NCBI GenBank assembly: GCA_013339685.2
Contig: CM023481.1
Span: 251,520,329-251,584,328, forward strand
DNA from: Hyalomma asiaticum
Lineage: Eukaryota > Arthropoda > Arachnida > Ixodida > Ixodidae
DNA length: 64,000 nucleotides
Reading direction: 5' to 3'
A program made the position numbers and the translations under genes. Under the pieces are notes generated by a model that did no database searches, had not been told where the DNA came from, and worked only from the letters and a program-made list of their open reading frames with translations. Below, one piece after another: positions 22,410 to 34,513 of the stretch; the stretch's first letter is position 1; each line of letters opens with the position of its first letter.

Positions 22410-23403
22410 GTAAGGGCCGTCGGAATGAGTCGGAGAACACGGTACGCCAAGGGGGTCAAGTAGGCGCCGGAAAAGACGCGCAGCCACGTGGTGAACAGGT
22501 GGGGTAGGAGGAGACCATTATGGGGGTGTATTGTACAGCTGGTTTGGCGCCCGCACCCCCTCCCCCGCAGCATGGTGGGCAGCAAGCGTACCCAATGTAT
22601 TGTTCACGGTTGTCCTTTGTTAGTGCGGCGTCGATCGCCGTTTGTGATTTGCTGTGAGGGGTTCAGGGGCGGAGCAACCGGTGTATATAAGGTGGCCCCT
22701 TTTCCCTGGCAAGAGAGACTGGGAAGCAAGCATTGGAAGCGGAGGTTGGAAGGCCGAAGGTAAGCAGTAGGTTGGAGGGTAGCCCGAAGGTTGGCGAGGA
22801 CGGAGTGGATAGTGCTAGAGAGGACATCTAGCATGAGTCCGGGTGGTGGTTACGGTCGCAGGAGCAGTGCTATGCACTGGGGTCGGCTCTGCCGAATGGA
22901 AGCGATCGTTCCACCAAGGTCCTCCCAACCGGGGCTCGGGCGCGGATAGTACTAGAGGGGACATCTAGTACGAGTCCGGGCGGTGGTTGAGGTCGCTGGA
23001 GAGGTGCTACGCACTGGTCGGCTCTGCCGAATTGGAGCGACGGTCCCACCGCAATGCCCTACCAACCGATAGCTTCACCTAGGTCCTACCAACCAAAGCT
23101 AAGTCATCTATGTGTATGTCAATGTGTATGTACTGTCTGTCTCGTATATAAAGTCTCGTGTTGTGTTTGTGTGAAAGGCTGGTCTCCATCTTTCAAGTCG
23201 ACAACGCGACGGCGGGCAGATAGCAGGAAGGCTTCCGTCCATCCTTCTTCGCAGCAGCAACGCTAGCTGGAGGAGCTCGGCTCCAAAAGGAACGAAGAAG
23301 AGTAGCAGGAAGGAGGAGAAGGTGGGGAACAGAGGACGAGTTCCTCACCTCGACAAGGTCACCTCACCTTCTTTCTACTTTATCCTTTCCTGTGAAATTT
23401 TAC
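22410..23403. mobile_element. Unclassified 994-bp insertion, LTR- or retroposon-like
   Basis: It splits the Penelope RT exactly between two copies of tatggct (22403-22409 and 23404-23410), a 7-bp target duplication. The ends are GTAAGGG and TTTTAC, so only GTAA/TTAC is inverted. Inside are two TATA-like boxes (tatataag near 22684 and tatataaag near 23145) and a tandem pair of about 130 bp (22808-22930 and 22944-23070), each with a stem-loop. No open frame is recognisable. A solo LTR is possible, but the TG...CA ends are lacking. Confidence 0.7.
22808..23070. repeat. Diverged tandem pair with conserved stem-loop
   Basis: Two related units of about 125-135 bp (gatagtgctagagaggacat... and gatagtactagaggggacat...) each begin with an 8-bp stem and 7-base loop: 22812-22834 and 22949-22971. 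Pairs differ in a compensating way between units (see findings). Confidence 0.8.
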
Positions 23404-23410
23404 TATGGCT

Positions 23411-24600
23411 AATTAAGTTGTCTGTGCAGCCCGAGATAGGTTCGGTTACTGTACCTATACCTGATACGATTGGTTGTCCTGGGTTACCGGGTTTATGGAT
23501 TTTTGGAAGCATATAGAAGCGACCAGGGTGGGGCTGTGCTGACCGCATCAGTTTATACGCACTGTGGTTTATTCTTTCTGCGTCCAACAGTTTTTTTAGT
23601 TCCATTGTTACGATGTGAGCGTGTTCACCAGTCAGGTCACCCTGGAAGCATTCGTAAAATTTCCATTCACTTAGTTGGCGGTATGCTTCCTCTATATAGT
23701 CAGTTGTGTTCATAACTACAATTGCTCCTCCTTTATCAGCTGGTTTTATTATATCTGTCCTAGTTGCCAGATTTTTCAGACAGGCCTTCTCTGGGTTTCG
23801 TTAGGTTCTCTTGCTGTCCCTTCTGTTTGTGGTATTCCTGTAATATATCTTTTTGTACCGCGGTAATGTATAAGTCCAGGCATTTGTCGCGGCTGCTGCT
23901 AGGTGTCCAATTGTTCATTCTGTGACGGTACATCTTTTCTGGGCTTGACGGTCGATCTAAGAAATATTCGCGCAACCTCAAGTTTCTAGTGAAGTTGTCA
24001 AGGTCTCGGAGTAAGTGATATTCGTCGAAAAGCCTTGTTGTTGGGCAGAAGTTTAGTCCTTTCGATAGCAGTTTTACTTCGTCTGGTGACAAGCTTGTGT
24101 CCGATAGGTTTACAATCGAAGCATCACAGGGCGTGTTGACAGATGCGTGGCATTTCGTAGAAATAGTGGGTTGCCGGACAGTGGTGTTATAGTCGCATGG
24201 AATCATTTCTGGTAGTGTAGGGTTTGGAACATTCTCTCTTTCAAATTTACGGATCTTTGTGGTAATGAGGCTCTGAAATTTATTTTGTTTGAACTCCGCT
24301 AGGAGGTTGATTTCCTCTTCTGAAAGAGGCTTGTTGGAACGCAGAAGAGTGTTGGTCGTGTTGATCAGTTTCTTTGTTTGTCACTGTGCTTAATCGCAAT
24401 TTCAGTCAGTTTAAGAAAAGCCTCTCGGAGAATGTTTTGCCACGCTAAAAGGTCGTGTCTATTGAGGTTTGTTGCTGCAGGTGCGAGAGAGTGTTATGCC
24501 TTTGGGGGTTATTTTCGCATTTGGGTACACTTGCAATGTTGCTTTATGAAGTTCATGCCTAATTTGTTTGTCAGAGTTTTCTTATTTTTAGAAAAGTGGC
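23411..24600 (-). pseudogene. Penelope element N-terminal part and RT start
   Basis: The minus-strand frames 24206-23760 and 23713-23411 join with one shift. The first carries the N-terminal region (TTRLFDEYHLLRDLDNFTRN). The second carries the RT fingers with the diagnostic FYMLPKIHKPGNPGQPIVSG and TEPISG. Sequence further upstream to about 24600 reads as broken continuation of the same protein. Penelope-like elements copy themselves by target-primed reverse transcription; this copy is dead. Confidence 0.82.
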
Positions 24601-24700
24601 ACTGTAACTTGAAAGCGAAGAACTGGACTTACAGTTTGAATGTCAATCTTTCACCAGCTAAATTAGCCAGACTCCATCGATCCACAGTGATTACCAGTGG

Positions 24701-25590
24701 CCGCCTTTCAGAAATTTCAAAGCGGCTATGGACTATTCTCAGGAAGGGCTTCAATTTACCCATCTGACTCGACCGCCTATTTCTGCAGGTTAAAGTTAAT
24801 TGTTTTAATTTCTTTAATTACTGTCGTAATTAATGTTTGTACCCATCTCAAAATGCCCTCTCCCACAGTAAAGGTAATTCCGCAGGTAACACGCAGATAC
24901 CTCGTTTCTGTAATTTTTAAAAAAATACTGGACATTTCTTGAAACACCGGCGCCCCTATCAAGGTGCGCTGGGGAGCCCAGGTGCAAGTCGGATCTTTTG
25001 ATTCCGGGTGCTGCTCTGCGAAGCAAGCAATGCGGAGTGAGCCAGTCTGTTCTCCGGCGAGTGACTCGAGTGACTTTATGAGCGAGTCTGTTCTTTTGTT
25101 CAGCAGGCTCAAACACATGGCTCGCTCCTGAGCGGCGATTCGTCCCTACAGAGCCACGGCTCTGAACACAGGGGGGAGAACGAGCGGCCGTGCTCAGAAG
25201 AACTAGCTCCTCTTCGATACAGGCATTGTGCATGGCCTCCGAGACTTGCACGCCCCGGCGTGCCACATCATTGAGGTCACGTGCTGCGCTTGGCCGTTCG
25301 CACTCTGATACAGCTGATGTGGTACCATTTAGTTAGTCGCCTCTGTTCCTGCCTAAAATAACAGCTGCTCACTTTTACAGAATTGCAGCTCAAAACAGTG
25401 GCTCCAAAGAGTATTCGCTCTGGAGCTGCCCGTCTCTAAAACAGCAGCAGAAGCAAGGAAAGAAAAGTGCCACCGAATGACAATTGCGTTATGTTACTCC
25501 TTTTATGAGATTTACAAAAAAGCAAGCAGCAAATTTATTACATCATCAAATTTTTCTTTACAGAAGTAATTCTTTGCTGAGTTTTAACTC
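24701..25590. other. No supported gene
   Basis: A minus-strand frame of 150 codons (24814-25266) shows no domain I recognise. Near 25400 a piece (ctctggagctgccc) resembles the sequence around the 20.66-kb palindrome, so part of it is probably old repeat. Confidence 0.4.
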
Positions 25591-28016
25591 TTAAAGGGGT
25601 CCTGAACCACCGCCTGGGCTTAGTGAAAAAACATTCTACAGCTAGCGTATGCAGTAATGAACACCTAAGCCAAATGCTGTAGTCATTCGCAATGGGTATC
25701 ATTCACAAGCACAGCAGCAGGTTTCCACTTCCTCAGGAGCCCTCAACTCAAAAAGAGGCTTCTCCTCACGGTCCTTGTATATGCTGTTTTGTCAGAGCAT
25801 CATCATTAACCCATTCATTTGCGCCCGCTGCAGTGTGTGTGGGCCATTCGCAGCATGAGTTTTTTAATGGAAAGCGCACGCGTGCTGTGTGCTCCCTTTT
25901 TTCGCGTTGTGAGCACCTAGGCAAAACAGTTACTTGAAATATGCAAAAATGTATTTGTTAATGCGCAAGCCTCGTAGATGCCTCTGGAAGGCGTCCATGA
26001 ACTACCTCAGCGTCAACATGAATGGTGCGGTGCGAAGTCCACCATAAATATTGTTTCCCCAAGGCGCCAACAAGTGCATACCAGCAGCCTGTAAGAAATG
26101 ATAAATGATTCTGGAACTTTAATCAATTATTGATCAGTGATTGTAGATTGGTTTATACTCTACGGGACTTCAATGCACCACCTTCTAGGACTCGAAACTC
26201 AAGACAATGACTGGAGTCGAACCCAACATCTTTCTTGGATAAGGTGCATTAAGGGTCTAGGACAGATTAGGATGGATTTCGGAGGATTAGTGCATTAAGG
26301 TGGACTATGTATATTAAAGTGGATTACAGTACATATAGAGAGATTAGGGTGGATTATCAGAATAGATTAAGGATTATAGCAGATTAGGGTTGGCTATGGT
26401 GGATTAAAATACTGTGCAGCTTAATTAGGCTTACCTTAATGAATGACCTAAATTAGGCTGGGCTGTCTTAAATAATTGAACCTGACTTAATTATATTATG
26501 ACCTAATTACATCAAACCCAACAAGGAATCTGATGTGTTTGACATAATTAGTCAACTTAATTATGCTTTAGTCATGCCTTAATTGAACTTGGCCTAATCA
26601 GCTTAAGCATGTTATGGTAGACCACTATTTTAGCCTAATCAAGCATCGCCTAATTAGTTTTACCTTAACAGAATTGATTTAATTCGTGTTAGCAGTCTTG
26701 AATCATTAGTCACAGCTCAAGCTGGCTTGACACCATTAGTCTTAGACTAATTAGCATTGGATTAATTATTCATCTTAATCAAACCTGATCCAATTTGCCT
26801 TGGATTATTTATGCTTGCATTAATTAGTCCTACCTTAACACTGGTCTAATATATGCTACACTATACTTAAATACAGTAGCTCAGCTAGGCCTCACCTGAT
26901 TAGTCTTCATATAATTAGTCCCAACCTAATGAGTCTTGGATGATTAGTCATATCCTAATTAGGCATCTTAATTAGAGCCTGGTTAAGCTTGAATTAGTTA
27001 AGTGTGGCTTAATTAGTGCTGCCTGAAATAGGCGTCCCTTAACTAGTCCTAACTACGAGTTTGAGTTCTGCGACACCTACGAGTAAGTTCACCAACGAGT
27101 TCTGAAGGTCTTCCTTTGAAGTCATTGTAGTCTCGTGTTTGTGTCTAAAAGGATGATTAACCCGTATAAATGACTAATCAACCTATAACTAACGTTGGTT
27201 ATGCAGAACAAGGTGGATTAGCATTGGTACTTGTGCAGTTTATCTTGACGCTGTCTTATGCGCAACATCGAAGCCAAGCAGTGCACTCCTCCAACCCTAT
27301 ACTCTGTTTCATACATCAGGTGCAACGCTGCAAAGGCTACGCAAGTAGTCAGCAGAGAAAAAGAAAAGGAGAGGTGTATTGCTCCGACAAACAAGCAACA
27401 AACAAACAAAATCGCACATTTCAATTGTTTCCACAGCAATACGAGCACATTTTGTGAAGCTGATGAATAATGTATTATGATTTAAGGCTGCGAGAGAGGC
27501 ATTGTTTTTCGCTCACCACAAGCACCGCACTACTTTTTGGTCGCAGATGTACACAGCGTAAACATGAGCAATAGCTTTGACAGCGTTGCACCTGCAGTAT
27601 GAAACTGAGTATAAATGTGTGTGATGATCAAAAACAGAGCTTTGGAGGATAGAAAAATGCATTGATCGCGAGGCAACGCGACTGAGCCCAGGCACAGAGT
27701 GGGCAGGCAGCCACAAGTGTGTGCTGCCAAAAGCCCCCGGGAGTTGTACGCTTTCAATCAGCCACTCTGATCTGACAAACCCTGGTTACGTAGCGCGGTG
27801 GGTGGGGCACCTTCTTTGCTGTCGCTCACAAGAGCTCTATGGGCTCTGTTCCATGGAACTGAGACAGAACAGGAAATGTAGGTTTTCCGGTCGCAATATC
27901 TTTGCTACTAAGAAATATTTTTGAAAAATTCTTTCAGCTGCGAATTTTTGAGGCTTTCAATACACACCCAGCCATTCTCAAAACGAAGCCAGAGGGGTTG
28001 TTCAGGGCCCCTTTAA
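25591..28016. mobile_element. Large TTAA-flanked TIR element, non-autonomous
   Basis: TTAA at 25591-25594 and 28013-28016 encloses termini AGGGGTCCTGAACCACC and, inverted, AGGGGCCCTGAACAACC (15 of 17 match). The interior contains the degenerate repeat at 26240-27060 and no recognisable transposase. TTAA targets suggest a Kolobok or piggyBac type. Confidence 0.72.
26240..27060. repeat. Degenerate A/T-rich repeat array
   Basis: The left part (about 26240-26410) repeats words like ggattagggtggattatg. The right part repeats cctaattag, ttaattaggc and taattagtcc many times without fixed spacing. It looks like an old minisatellite, decayed beyond clear units. No coding potential. Confidence 0.7.
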
Positions 28017-28433
28017 AGCTAGATCATCCTCTGAAAACGCATATGACAAGCATTTGACATGCCACAGCTAGTGCCTGATCTCTCACCCAAAACTCAACTC
28101 AACCACATCATTACCCAAATTATTAAAGACTGCCTTATCAATGACTAAATATATGACACACAGCCTGCATTTTATATCATGGAAACACAATGACAGGCAA
28201 AATATATCTCAGATATGTGCATGTGTGTGTGTGCGTGAAGGTTTTTTGTGTGTTCTTTCTTTTCAGCGGGCCAAACATTTTGAAAGAGAAGAAACACAAT
28301 TTAGCACTTACCTATACTTACCAACAGGTCTGACTGGTGGACTGGCCTTCCTCCAGGTTTGTAAGAGGGACCCTGAGGGATTGCAACCCAACAGCCGGAA
28401 CTACTAATAAATAAAGAAAATTGCTAAGTTGTG

Positions 28434-28439
28434 TTTATT
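28434..28439 (-). terminator. POLR3D: POLR3D poly(A) signal AATAAA
   Basis: AATAAA on the minus strand lies about 80 bases after the POLR3D stop codon (28520-28522), a suitable place for the 3' end of the transcript. Confidence 0.7.
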
Positions 28440-28519
28440 CCATGTACACACACACACATACATACACACACACATGCACGCAAACATGTTCAATGGAGTC
28501 ATTATTTTAAGACCCATTC

Positions 28520-28807
28520 TCAGGAAATTTCCAGAGAGCTTGCTGAAAGAAGCTGTTCCATGTCAGGCAGACATATGAGCCTGTGGAGTACATCTCCAAG
28601 TACAGAGACATCAGCCTCTCCAATTTCAGATAGTCTCACAGACGTAAGCTCTTGATGAAAAGTCAGGTCGGTGGCCGTGTCCACTGATAATGCTACAGCA
28701 CCAAGAACTAAGCGGATATGCCCGGATTTCATCACCTGCAGCTTGCCAACATATCCTTCAGGAAACTGACTCAGCTTGACCTGGCCGTTATATGACTGGT
28801 TGTCCTC
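28520..28807 (-). CDS. POLR3D: POLR3D (RPC4) terminal exon
   Basis: This exon encodes the conserved C-terminus of RNA polymerase III subunit RPC4: YVGKLQVMKSGHIRLVLGAV, then FHQELTSVRL, then VSVLGDVLHRLICLPDMEQL, ending at a TGA at 28520-28522. It fits the known family pattern in which this part pairs with RPC5 in a dimerisation module on the polymerase, used in initiation and termination. The exon starts after a clear acceptor (cttcatgcag before GAGGACAACC) at a codon boundary, matching the phase of the exon at 30734-30837. The open frame upstream of the acceptor (MVFMQ) is intronic. AATAAA follows at 28434. There is no sign of decay. Confidence 0.93.
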   Translation of the reverse strand, partial: EDNQSYNGQVKLSQFPEGYVGKLQVMKSGHIRLVLGAVALSVDTATDLTFHQELTSVRLSEIGEADVSVLGDVLHRLICLPDMEQLLSASSLEIS

Positions 28808-29718
28808 CTGCATGAAGACCACAAAAGTGGGTTAATGTTTTTATAACACTGTAATCACAGTATAAATTAGAAGCATGAAGAGCCATTAAGGTTTACGTCA
28901 ACACACCCCATCATAACAGCTATTTTAGCAACTACAGCCTGTGAATACTGAGGAAACATGATTCAAGAATTTTATGATCAAATGCAGATGAGTGGCTCAT
29001 ATCAAATTCAAGAAATTAAATGCTCTGTCATCCATTTCTATCAAAAAGCCTTTAAATCACTTTAGTAGGCATACTTAAAGAGCCTATCTAGCTAAATATT
29101 GTAGTAGCAGTCCTGAGACTACCCCGTCTTGATAAAGCTGCTTTGAAACTTCCTGCAAAATGCCATCGGCACTTTACTCATTTGCCTACAAAAGCTTCAT
29201 TGAAATGTGCATGACAACACTACATCGAATACTAATGTAAGCTTCCTTCGTCAAAATTTTGCAGATGAATGAATTTCAGTAATGAATATCCCAAACTGGT
29301 AATACTGTCATAATTCCAAAGCAGACATCATATCCAGCACTGCCTGGCTTCAATTATGGACTAACAATCTAATTACATATATGCATCAGTTGCAAATGAA
29401 AGTTGGAGGGCCGCGCACATGTGGTAGTACGAAACCCCCAAGTGACAGAGCAGAAAAGCATCCACCTCCACCAAGAGGAGAAGGCTTGTGTTGGGTGAGG
29501 TAGCCAATAGGTTTTAAATTGCCCTATAAAGTGAAGTCCACTTATAAAATAATGAAAATCATGGTCGCATAGGATGCATTCAGTATAGCTGACTGTTCAT
29601 AAGTGTGCACACATGAATAAGCCAATTAAATAGCAAACAATTCTAGACTGGTCCAGGTTTGTCTCCAGCACACCCACATGTCGTCGTAGTCCAAGGCTTA
29701 GGAAAATGCCTCGCAAAG

Positions 29719-29857
29719 CAATGTGAATCAAGTGAAGTAGGAAAGCTACAGTGCGGCCACTATAGAGGGGATCAAAATTAGGGGAGCAAGGCAGAAGAAA
29801 AAAAACCTAATTTTGAGCACTAAAGTTACGGGTGCATTCATTACGTGAGTAAATACA
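29719..29857. repeat. Fragment related to the 19311-20306 element
   Basis: Words atcaagtgaag, ggaaagc and cagtgcggcc at 29721-29760 match 20046-20080, and the end (gggtgcattcattacgtgagtaaata) resembles that family's terminal region. It lies in the last POLR3D intron. No target duplication was resolved. Confidence 0.55.
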
Positions 29858-30534
29858 GTACTACACATTGACAGGACCTCCTGTGTAGTCAACGCATGAC
29901 TTAAAGGAGTTCTGTGTAGTCAATACATAACAGCATCTGAAACATATACATTTTACTGTAGCAAAATTTCTAAAGCACTACAGGCCCCCTTATTGCACAA
30001 AAATACATGTTAGATTTAAAATACCCAATCTCGACCACTTCAGGTTCCCAAGATGTGTATAACTTCAATGCAGTTGCCAGGCACTTCCTGTTAGCTATGT
30101 ACTGTTTCTCGGTTCTTTCGTACCACTTTTTTTTTTTTAATCTTTGATAAACTGACTGCACTATGAAGGTGGAGTCGTGCAATGAATCCACTTTTTCTCA
30201 GTACAGTGATCAGCTGAATCAGTAGAAATGGCAATGACTGCTGCAAGTTACTTTTTTCTTGCTCATGTTGACAGTCAATCATTGAACCTTTTTTGACTAC
30301 ACAGATCAAGCTTCTTCTGTCTTTGACCTTTCATGTGGATTGAAGACAAAGTGGAGCCATGCCCATATAAGCAGCCGCTCAACGAATATTCACTGCCTGT
30401 GCACAGTCAATGTATCTACACAGTAAACAAAGGTAACAATACTTGTGAATTCTAAGGCACATCGAAAAAATAAGTTGTTGGCTTTATTTAACATAGAAAG
30501 CAAGTCACACAGTCAATAATGGACAACACTTGTC

Positions 30535-30645
30535 AAGAAATTCAAGAATTTTCAAGAAAGGAAAGAAATCCAGGACATTCAAGGGCCTCGAAAATGCACT
30601 TTTCTATTTCAAGGGATTTCAAGTATTTCAAGGAACTGCACATGC
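30535..30645. repeat. hAT-type subterminal repeats, degenerate
   Basis: Repeated words of the type ttcaagaattttcaag and tttcaagggatttcaag resemble the ends of the hAT element at 42456-48695. It is probably a fragment of a related element in the POLR3D intron. Confidence 0.5.
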
Positions 30646-30733
30646 CATGGCAAAGCAACAAAGACCAACAGTATGACATCCTGCAGAAACTTTGAGAGGT
30701 TTTGCAAGGATCCTAAAAAGAATTTGTACTCAC

Positions 30734-30837
30734 AACTTTCACAATGTTGTTTGCAGTTTCCTTTTGAGATGGCTCTGCAGGAAGCTGAAGGCCAGGTAAG
30801 CTGTCTGGAAGCTGAAAGAATAGTAGCTTGCCAATTT
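30734..30837 (-). CDS. POLR3D: POLR3D (RPC4) internal exon
   Basis: A 104-nt exon encodes IGKLLFFQLPDSLPGLQLPA, then EPSQKETANNIVKV. The FFQLPDSLPG core matches the conserved QLPD.LPG block that precedes the C-terminal domain in the RPC4 family. The acceptor is ccctttccag and the donor GTT/gtgagt (minus strand; donor at 30728-30733). The exon starts with two bases that complete the codon begun at the end of the 40561-40768 exon and ends at a codon boundary, as needed by the terminal exon. Confidence 0.92.
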
Positions 30838-30964
30838 CTGGAAAGGGTAACACACAAACCACACTCAGATTAAAATGTGCACAAAGATTCTCTATGAATC
30901 AATTCTTATTGACTGCAGACGCACTGAATGGCACATGAAAAATCAAAATACAATTTGTTTATTA

Positions 30965-33585
30965 CAGTTAAATCTTGGTATAATGGGCTTCAGGAGACCA
31001 CCGAAAGTTGTGTTATTCTGAAAGATTGTTATAGTGAAAACACTGAAGTTAACCATAGTGACACAAATATCAATGACTAAACCTACTTTTGCAACGTCCA
31101 ACGATAAAGTGGATGTCATGCACTGTCCCGCAACATTTCTCTAACCCATTAGATGCATCCATATCTCAAGACAGGGCATAGTTGACAGGAACCTGTGAGG
31201 ATATCTGTGGGAACAAGTGCTTGTGCATTGTCAGTGGTATTACTGTCGATGCATGTAGCACACATCTCTATGACAAAGGGCTTTGCTGTGCTGTAGCTAA
31301 ATTTCCAATGCTGTAAGGGATTGTGCAAGTTTGACTTCATTGGTCCGAGGTGATTAAAAAGCAGTGGATACGCTTTGCATTCCATATATGTGTCAGCTTT
31401 ACAACCTGCTTTTTTTGTATAATGACTGTTGACTTGCAGCTCAATAACCTACGATAAGAAATGGCAGGATCGACAATGCTTTCGAAGCAATGTGGCAAGA
31501 ATTCCGGTGCAGTGTTTGTTAGCTACCATGACAGAAATTTTTTTTTGCACTTTTTAAGCAACGGTAATAATTTCTGGGGTTTTACGTCCCAAAACCACAT
31601 TATGATTATGAAAGACGCTGTGGTGGAGGGCCCCGGAAATTTCAACCACCTGGGGTTCTTTAACATGCAGTACGTACATGGGCCTCATCATTTCACCTCC
31701 ATGAAAATGCAGCTGCCATGGCCAGGATACAATCCCGCAACCTTTGGATCAGTAGCCGAGTGCCATAGCCACAAAACCCCCATGGTAAGCTTTTCGAGTA
31801 AGGTTATCGAAGGCAAGAAGATTGGAAACAGCAAGCTAAAACTTTGAGCCTTTGAACGCCATCAGGATGGCAGTACTTGGTGAGGGGAAAGATGAGAGAC
31901 AAGCTGCACGAACATTGTTGTGCTTGCGCGATTCTATGCTTTGGCCTCAGCATTTGCACGCTAACGAACTTGATTTTTCTGTCACTTACACTACTTTTCG
32001 GCTAAACTTCTTTATATTTATAACATAAATCAGGCATTGCACAAGTTGAAAGGGCGGTTTGTTTCTATTATTCGCTGTTGAAAGTGTGCACTATATATGC
32101 TCCAGCTGCTACCACACGTGCGCTGTCAATATTGTACCTATTGCAATAGTGTTGGTGGCAATAGCAATAAATGTGATGTGCAACAGCAAGTGCGCTGATT
32201 TACTCAGAAGAGAGCACACCAGTGTTTTCTCATGACAGAGTCAGGCGAGTACTGTGGGGAAACCTGCAGTGCGTGGCTACTGCTTTTGATCGCGCGCTTA
32301 CCGACTTCACAGTTGCACATCAAGTCTAGCAGTCGAAAATGTATCCTAGGATCACAGTTTTGCAACAAACTAAACATTGGTGCCAAGTAATTGTATTTGT
32401 CAGGAACATATTGCAACTCGGACCACTCATACTGTAAGTCGCCGGAATCGCAAATACCCATGCTATAACCAAAACAACACTTTTCTAAGTCTACACATGT
32501 GTAAGAAGCGTCGAGCAGCTAGCGGCGCACGTCAGATATTTCAGGCACGTGACCAGGCTGCTTTTGCCCGCATAAAATTCTGGATATTTCAAAGATTTAA
32601 GTCCGTGGCCGTGCTGTGCAAAAAAAAATAAATAAATAAATAAATAAAAGGGGGGGGGGGGTGTTATAGCGACGTCCCGCGGAATTGGACTGTGAAGAAA
32701 CAGGAACCAATTATAGTACGCTATCCTTCGTTTTCTCTAGCACGTGTGCGATGTCAAAAACGAAGTGACTGCGAACCGCCATTCGAGTGCACCTGCCATC
32801 CATGTCCTTGCTTCACGGTCGAAATGATTCATCCACGTTTGATAATGTTGACGCCATGAACCACAGTCACCCATGGCACCCTACCTGCACCCATCACCAG
32901 AAAGGGAGCACTTTTTAGGCCTAGCTCGCGGGGTCGCAGGCAGCGCACCTCACGGGAAGATTGGCCTTGACAACACAGGGATCGAGTGCACAAGAAATCC
33001 CACTCACAGGCTGAACCAAGGGCAGCGCATGTGAAATGAGGAAAAAAAGAGCTAGAGACAAGCAGCGGTAAAGTTGACTTCATACAATCGCTGGCGTACA
33101 TTCGGTACAGAGAGTTCGCAGCTGATAAACATCCACAGCAGCATTCTCTGTCGCCTTGGCAATCCTATCCTCACAGTGCGTGCCCACGATGCGCTGCTGC
33201 CATGGCCTTTTTTTTTTTTCCTTTCCTCCGCTCCTTGTTCATTTGCTCCTTGCTTCTTTCTCCTTCATGGCGATTTGTTGCACTCTTTTCGGGCGGCACA
33301 CTTCCTTTGTAAATTGTAAAGCCTGCTTGCTACCTCGATTGTCCGCGGGATTTCCCAGCAGCCACATTATAATCGCTCTTTCATGAAGTTCTACGAGGAG
33401 TTAAATGATGGTCAGAAAAGACCGCATTATAGCCGGTCCTGCACTATAAGCGGTTACGTTATAGGTGGTCAGAGCTGTAACTGATACAAAAGAAGCGTAA
33501 TTATAAGATCTGTTTTTGTACTTGCAATTGTGAATGATGGAGCCAGGAAATTGCATGAAATGAGAGTATCAACAAGGTTCTACTG
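30965..33585. mobile_element. Probable pogo/Tigger-like element, diverged
   Basis: TA-flanked ends (30963-30964; 33586-33587) enclose CAGTTAAATCTTGGTATAATGG and, inverted, CAGTAGAACCTTGTTGATACTC, which share the CAGTnnAAnCTTG pattern of other elements here. A SINE (31571-31792) is nested inside. No transposase was recognised. The terminal repeats are weak, so the pairing is tentative. Confidence 0.45.
31571..31792 (-). repeat. Ruka-like SINE, older copy
   Basis: It has the same body as the copy at 57.1 kb (cgtcccaaaacc, ggaaatttcaaccacctggg, ggttctttaac) with scattered substitutions, and keeps an eroded tRNA head at the right. It lies on the same strand as POLR3D, in its 9.7-kb intron. Confidence 0.8.
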
Positions 33586-34187
33586 TATTTTGGGCACCAA
33601 CAATAAGGAAGCCTGTGCGAATGGGTTGCATTGAAAATTGATTATGTCCAACTACAGGCTTCCAATACAACCTTATTTTCCCACTAAAACTAAAGCAACT
33701 GAGAATTTCTGCAAATAGTTAGGCATCCTGGTGCAGCATGGCACAAAAATACAAAACTGTATCAAAACGGTACAACTGGCATTGATGTTGCACTATTCAG
33801 TAAGGCACCTTGAATGTCTGTCTATTTTTCCATACCAGAGCATTTGCCGATTCTAGGTTTGAGAACTCTTAAGGGGAATGCTTAATTTGGTCAAGATTTA
33901 AAATTCTTTTATTTTGTTTTCACAATCCTTGGACCTTCTTCTACCTCGTGGTGGAATATTGTAATAAAATAAGCAGTAGTAGTTGACAAAATGGCACTTT
34001 ATCTGTGTGTTGTCATCCAAATCACACGAGGCTTTGGAAGGTGCCACCATCTTGGCATCCCCATAAAGAGGAGTGATCGAACCTGAAGATAGCCACAGTG
34101 CCGTATCTCTCTGACCAAAAATAAAACCAGCAAAACCGAGCTACAAGTTAGCTGCTCAAAGTTACTATTCAGCTGTTTTCATGTAAT

Positions 34188-34260
34188 ACAGTAAAACCTC
34201 GCTTAATTAGATCTCAGATAAATCGAAATTTCGATTATATTTGAAGAACTTGAGTAGTCC
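34188..34260. repeat. Tigger-like terminal repeat
   Basis: ACAGTAAAACCTCGCTTAAT at 34189 has the CAGTnnAACCTCG form of pogo/Tigger termini in this window. It may be the left end of the element whose transposase relic begins at 35130; the right end was not found. Confidence 0.45.
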
Positions 34261-34513
34261 CGCAAGTTTCAATGCAAATTCTACCGAACTGTTTGAATAG
34301 CCTGCCGGGCTCCATCCTGATAATTCGTAATCCCCGCCTGGAGCAACGTACATGAAACAGCCTCCCCGCTGATGCATATCTCAAAGGTTCTGGTAGCTGG
34401 TAGAGTGACATGGTCGTGTTTGGCTTTCCCACTGGCCTTCTGGCATTCTGCGGGCTGCCAGAGGCACCCAGCCAGAGCACATTCGTTTTTCTTTTTCCCG
34501 CCAGCTAGGCGGG

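Larger units (their letters stand above)
18858..24700 (-). mobile_element. Penelope-like element, broken by two insertions
   Basis: Three separated minus-strand blocks form one Penelope-type reverse transcriptase: about 23411-24600, 22060-22409 and 18858-18990. The blocks are split by insertions at 22410-23403 and 18991-22059, each with its own target duplication. The upstream limit is approximate. The element is cut at 18858, so the GIY-YIG endonuclease expected after the RT in many such elements is missing. Confidence 0.88.

Noticed and set aside
22807..23070. Hammerhead or twister ribozyme in the tandem stem-loop units
   Set aside because: The conserved core bases of either class are not present. 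Only the stem-loop itself is supported.
24814..25266. 150-codon minus-strand frame as a gene
   Set aside because: I could not recognise any domain and the region contains pieces shared with repeats.
26240..27060. Telomere-like repeat
   Set aside because: Words such as attagggtgg recall TTAGG or TTAGGG, but no run of perfect units exists.
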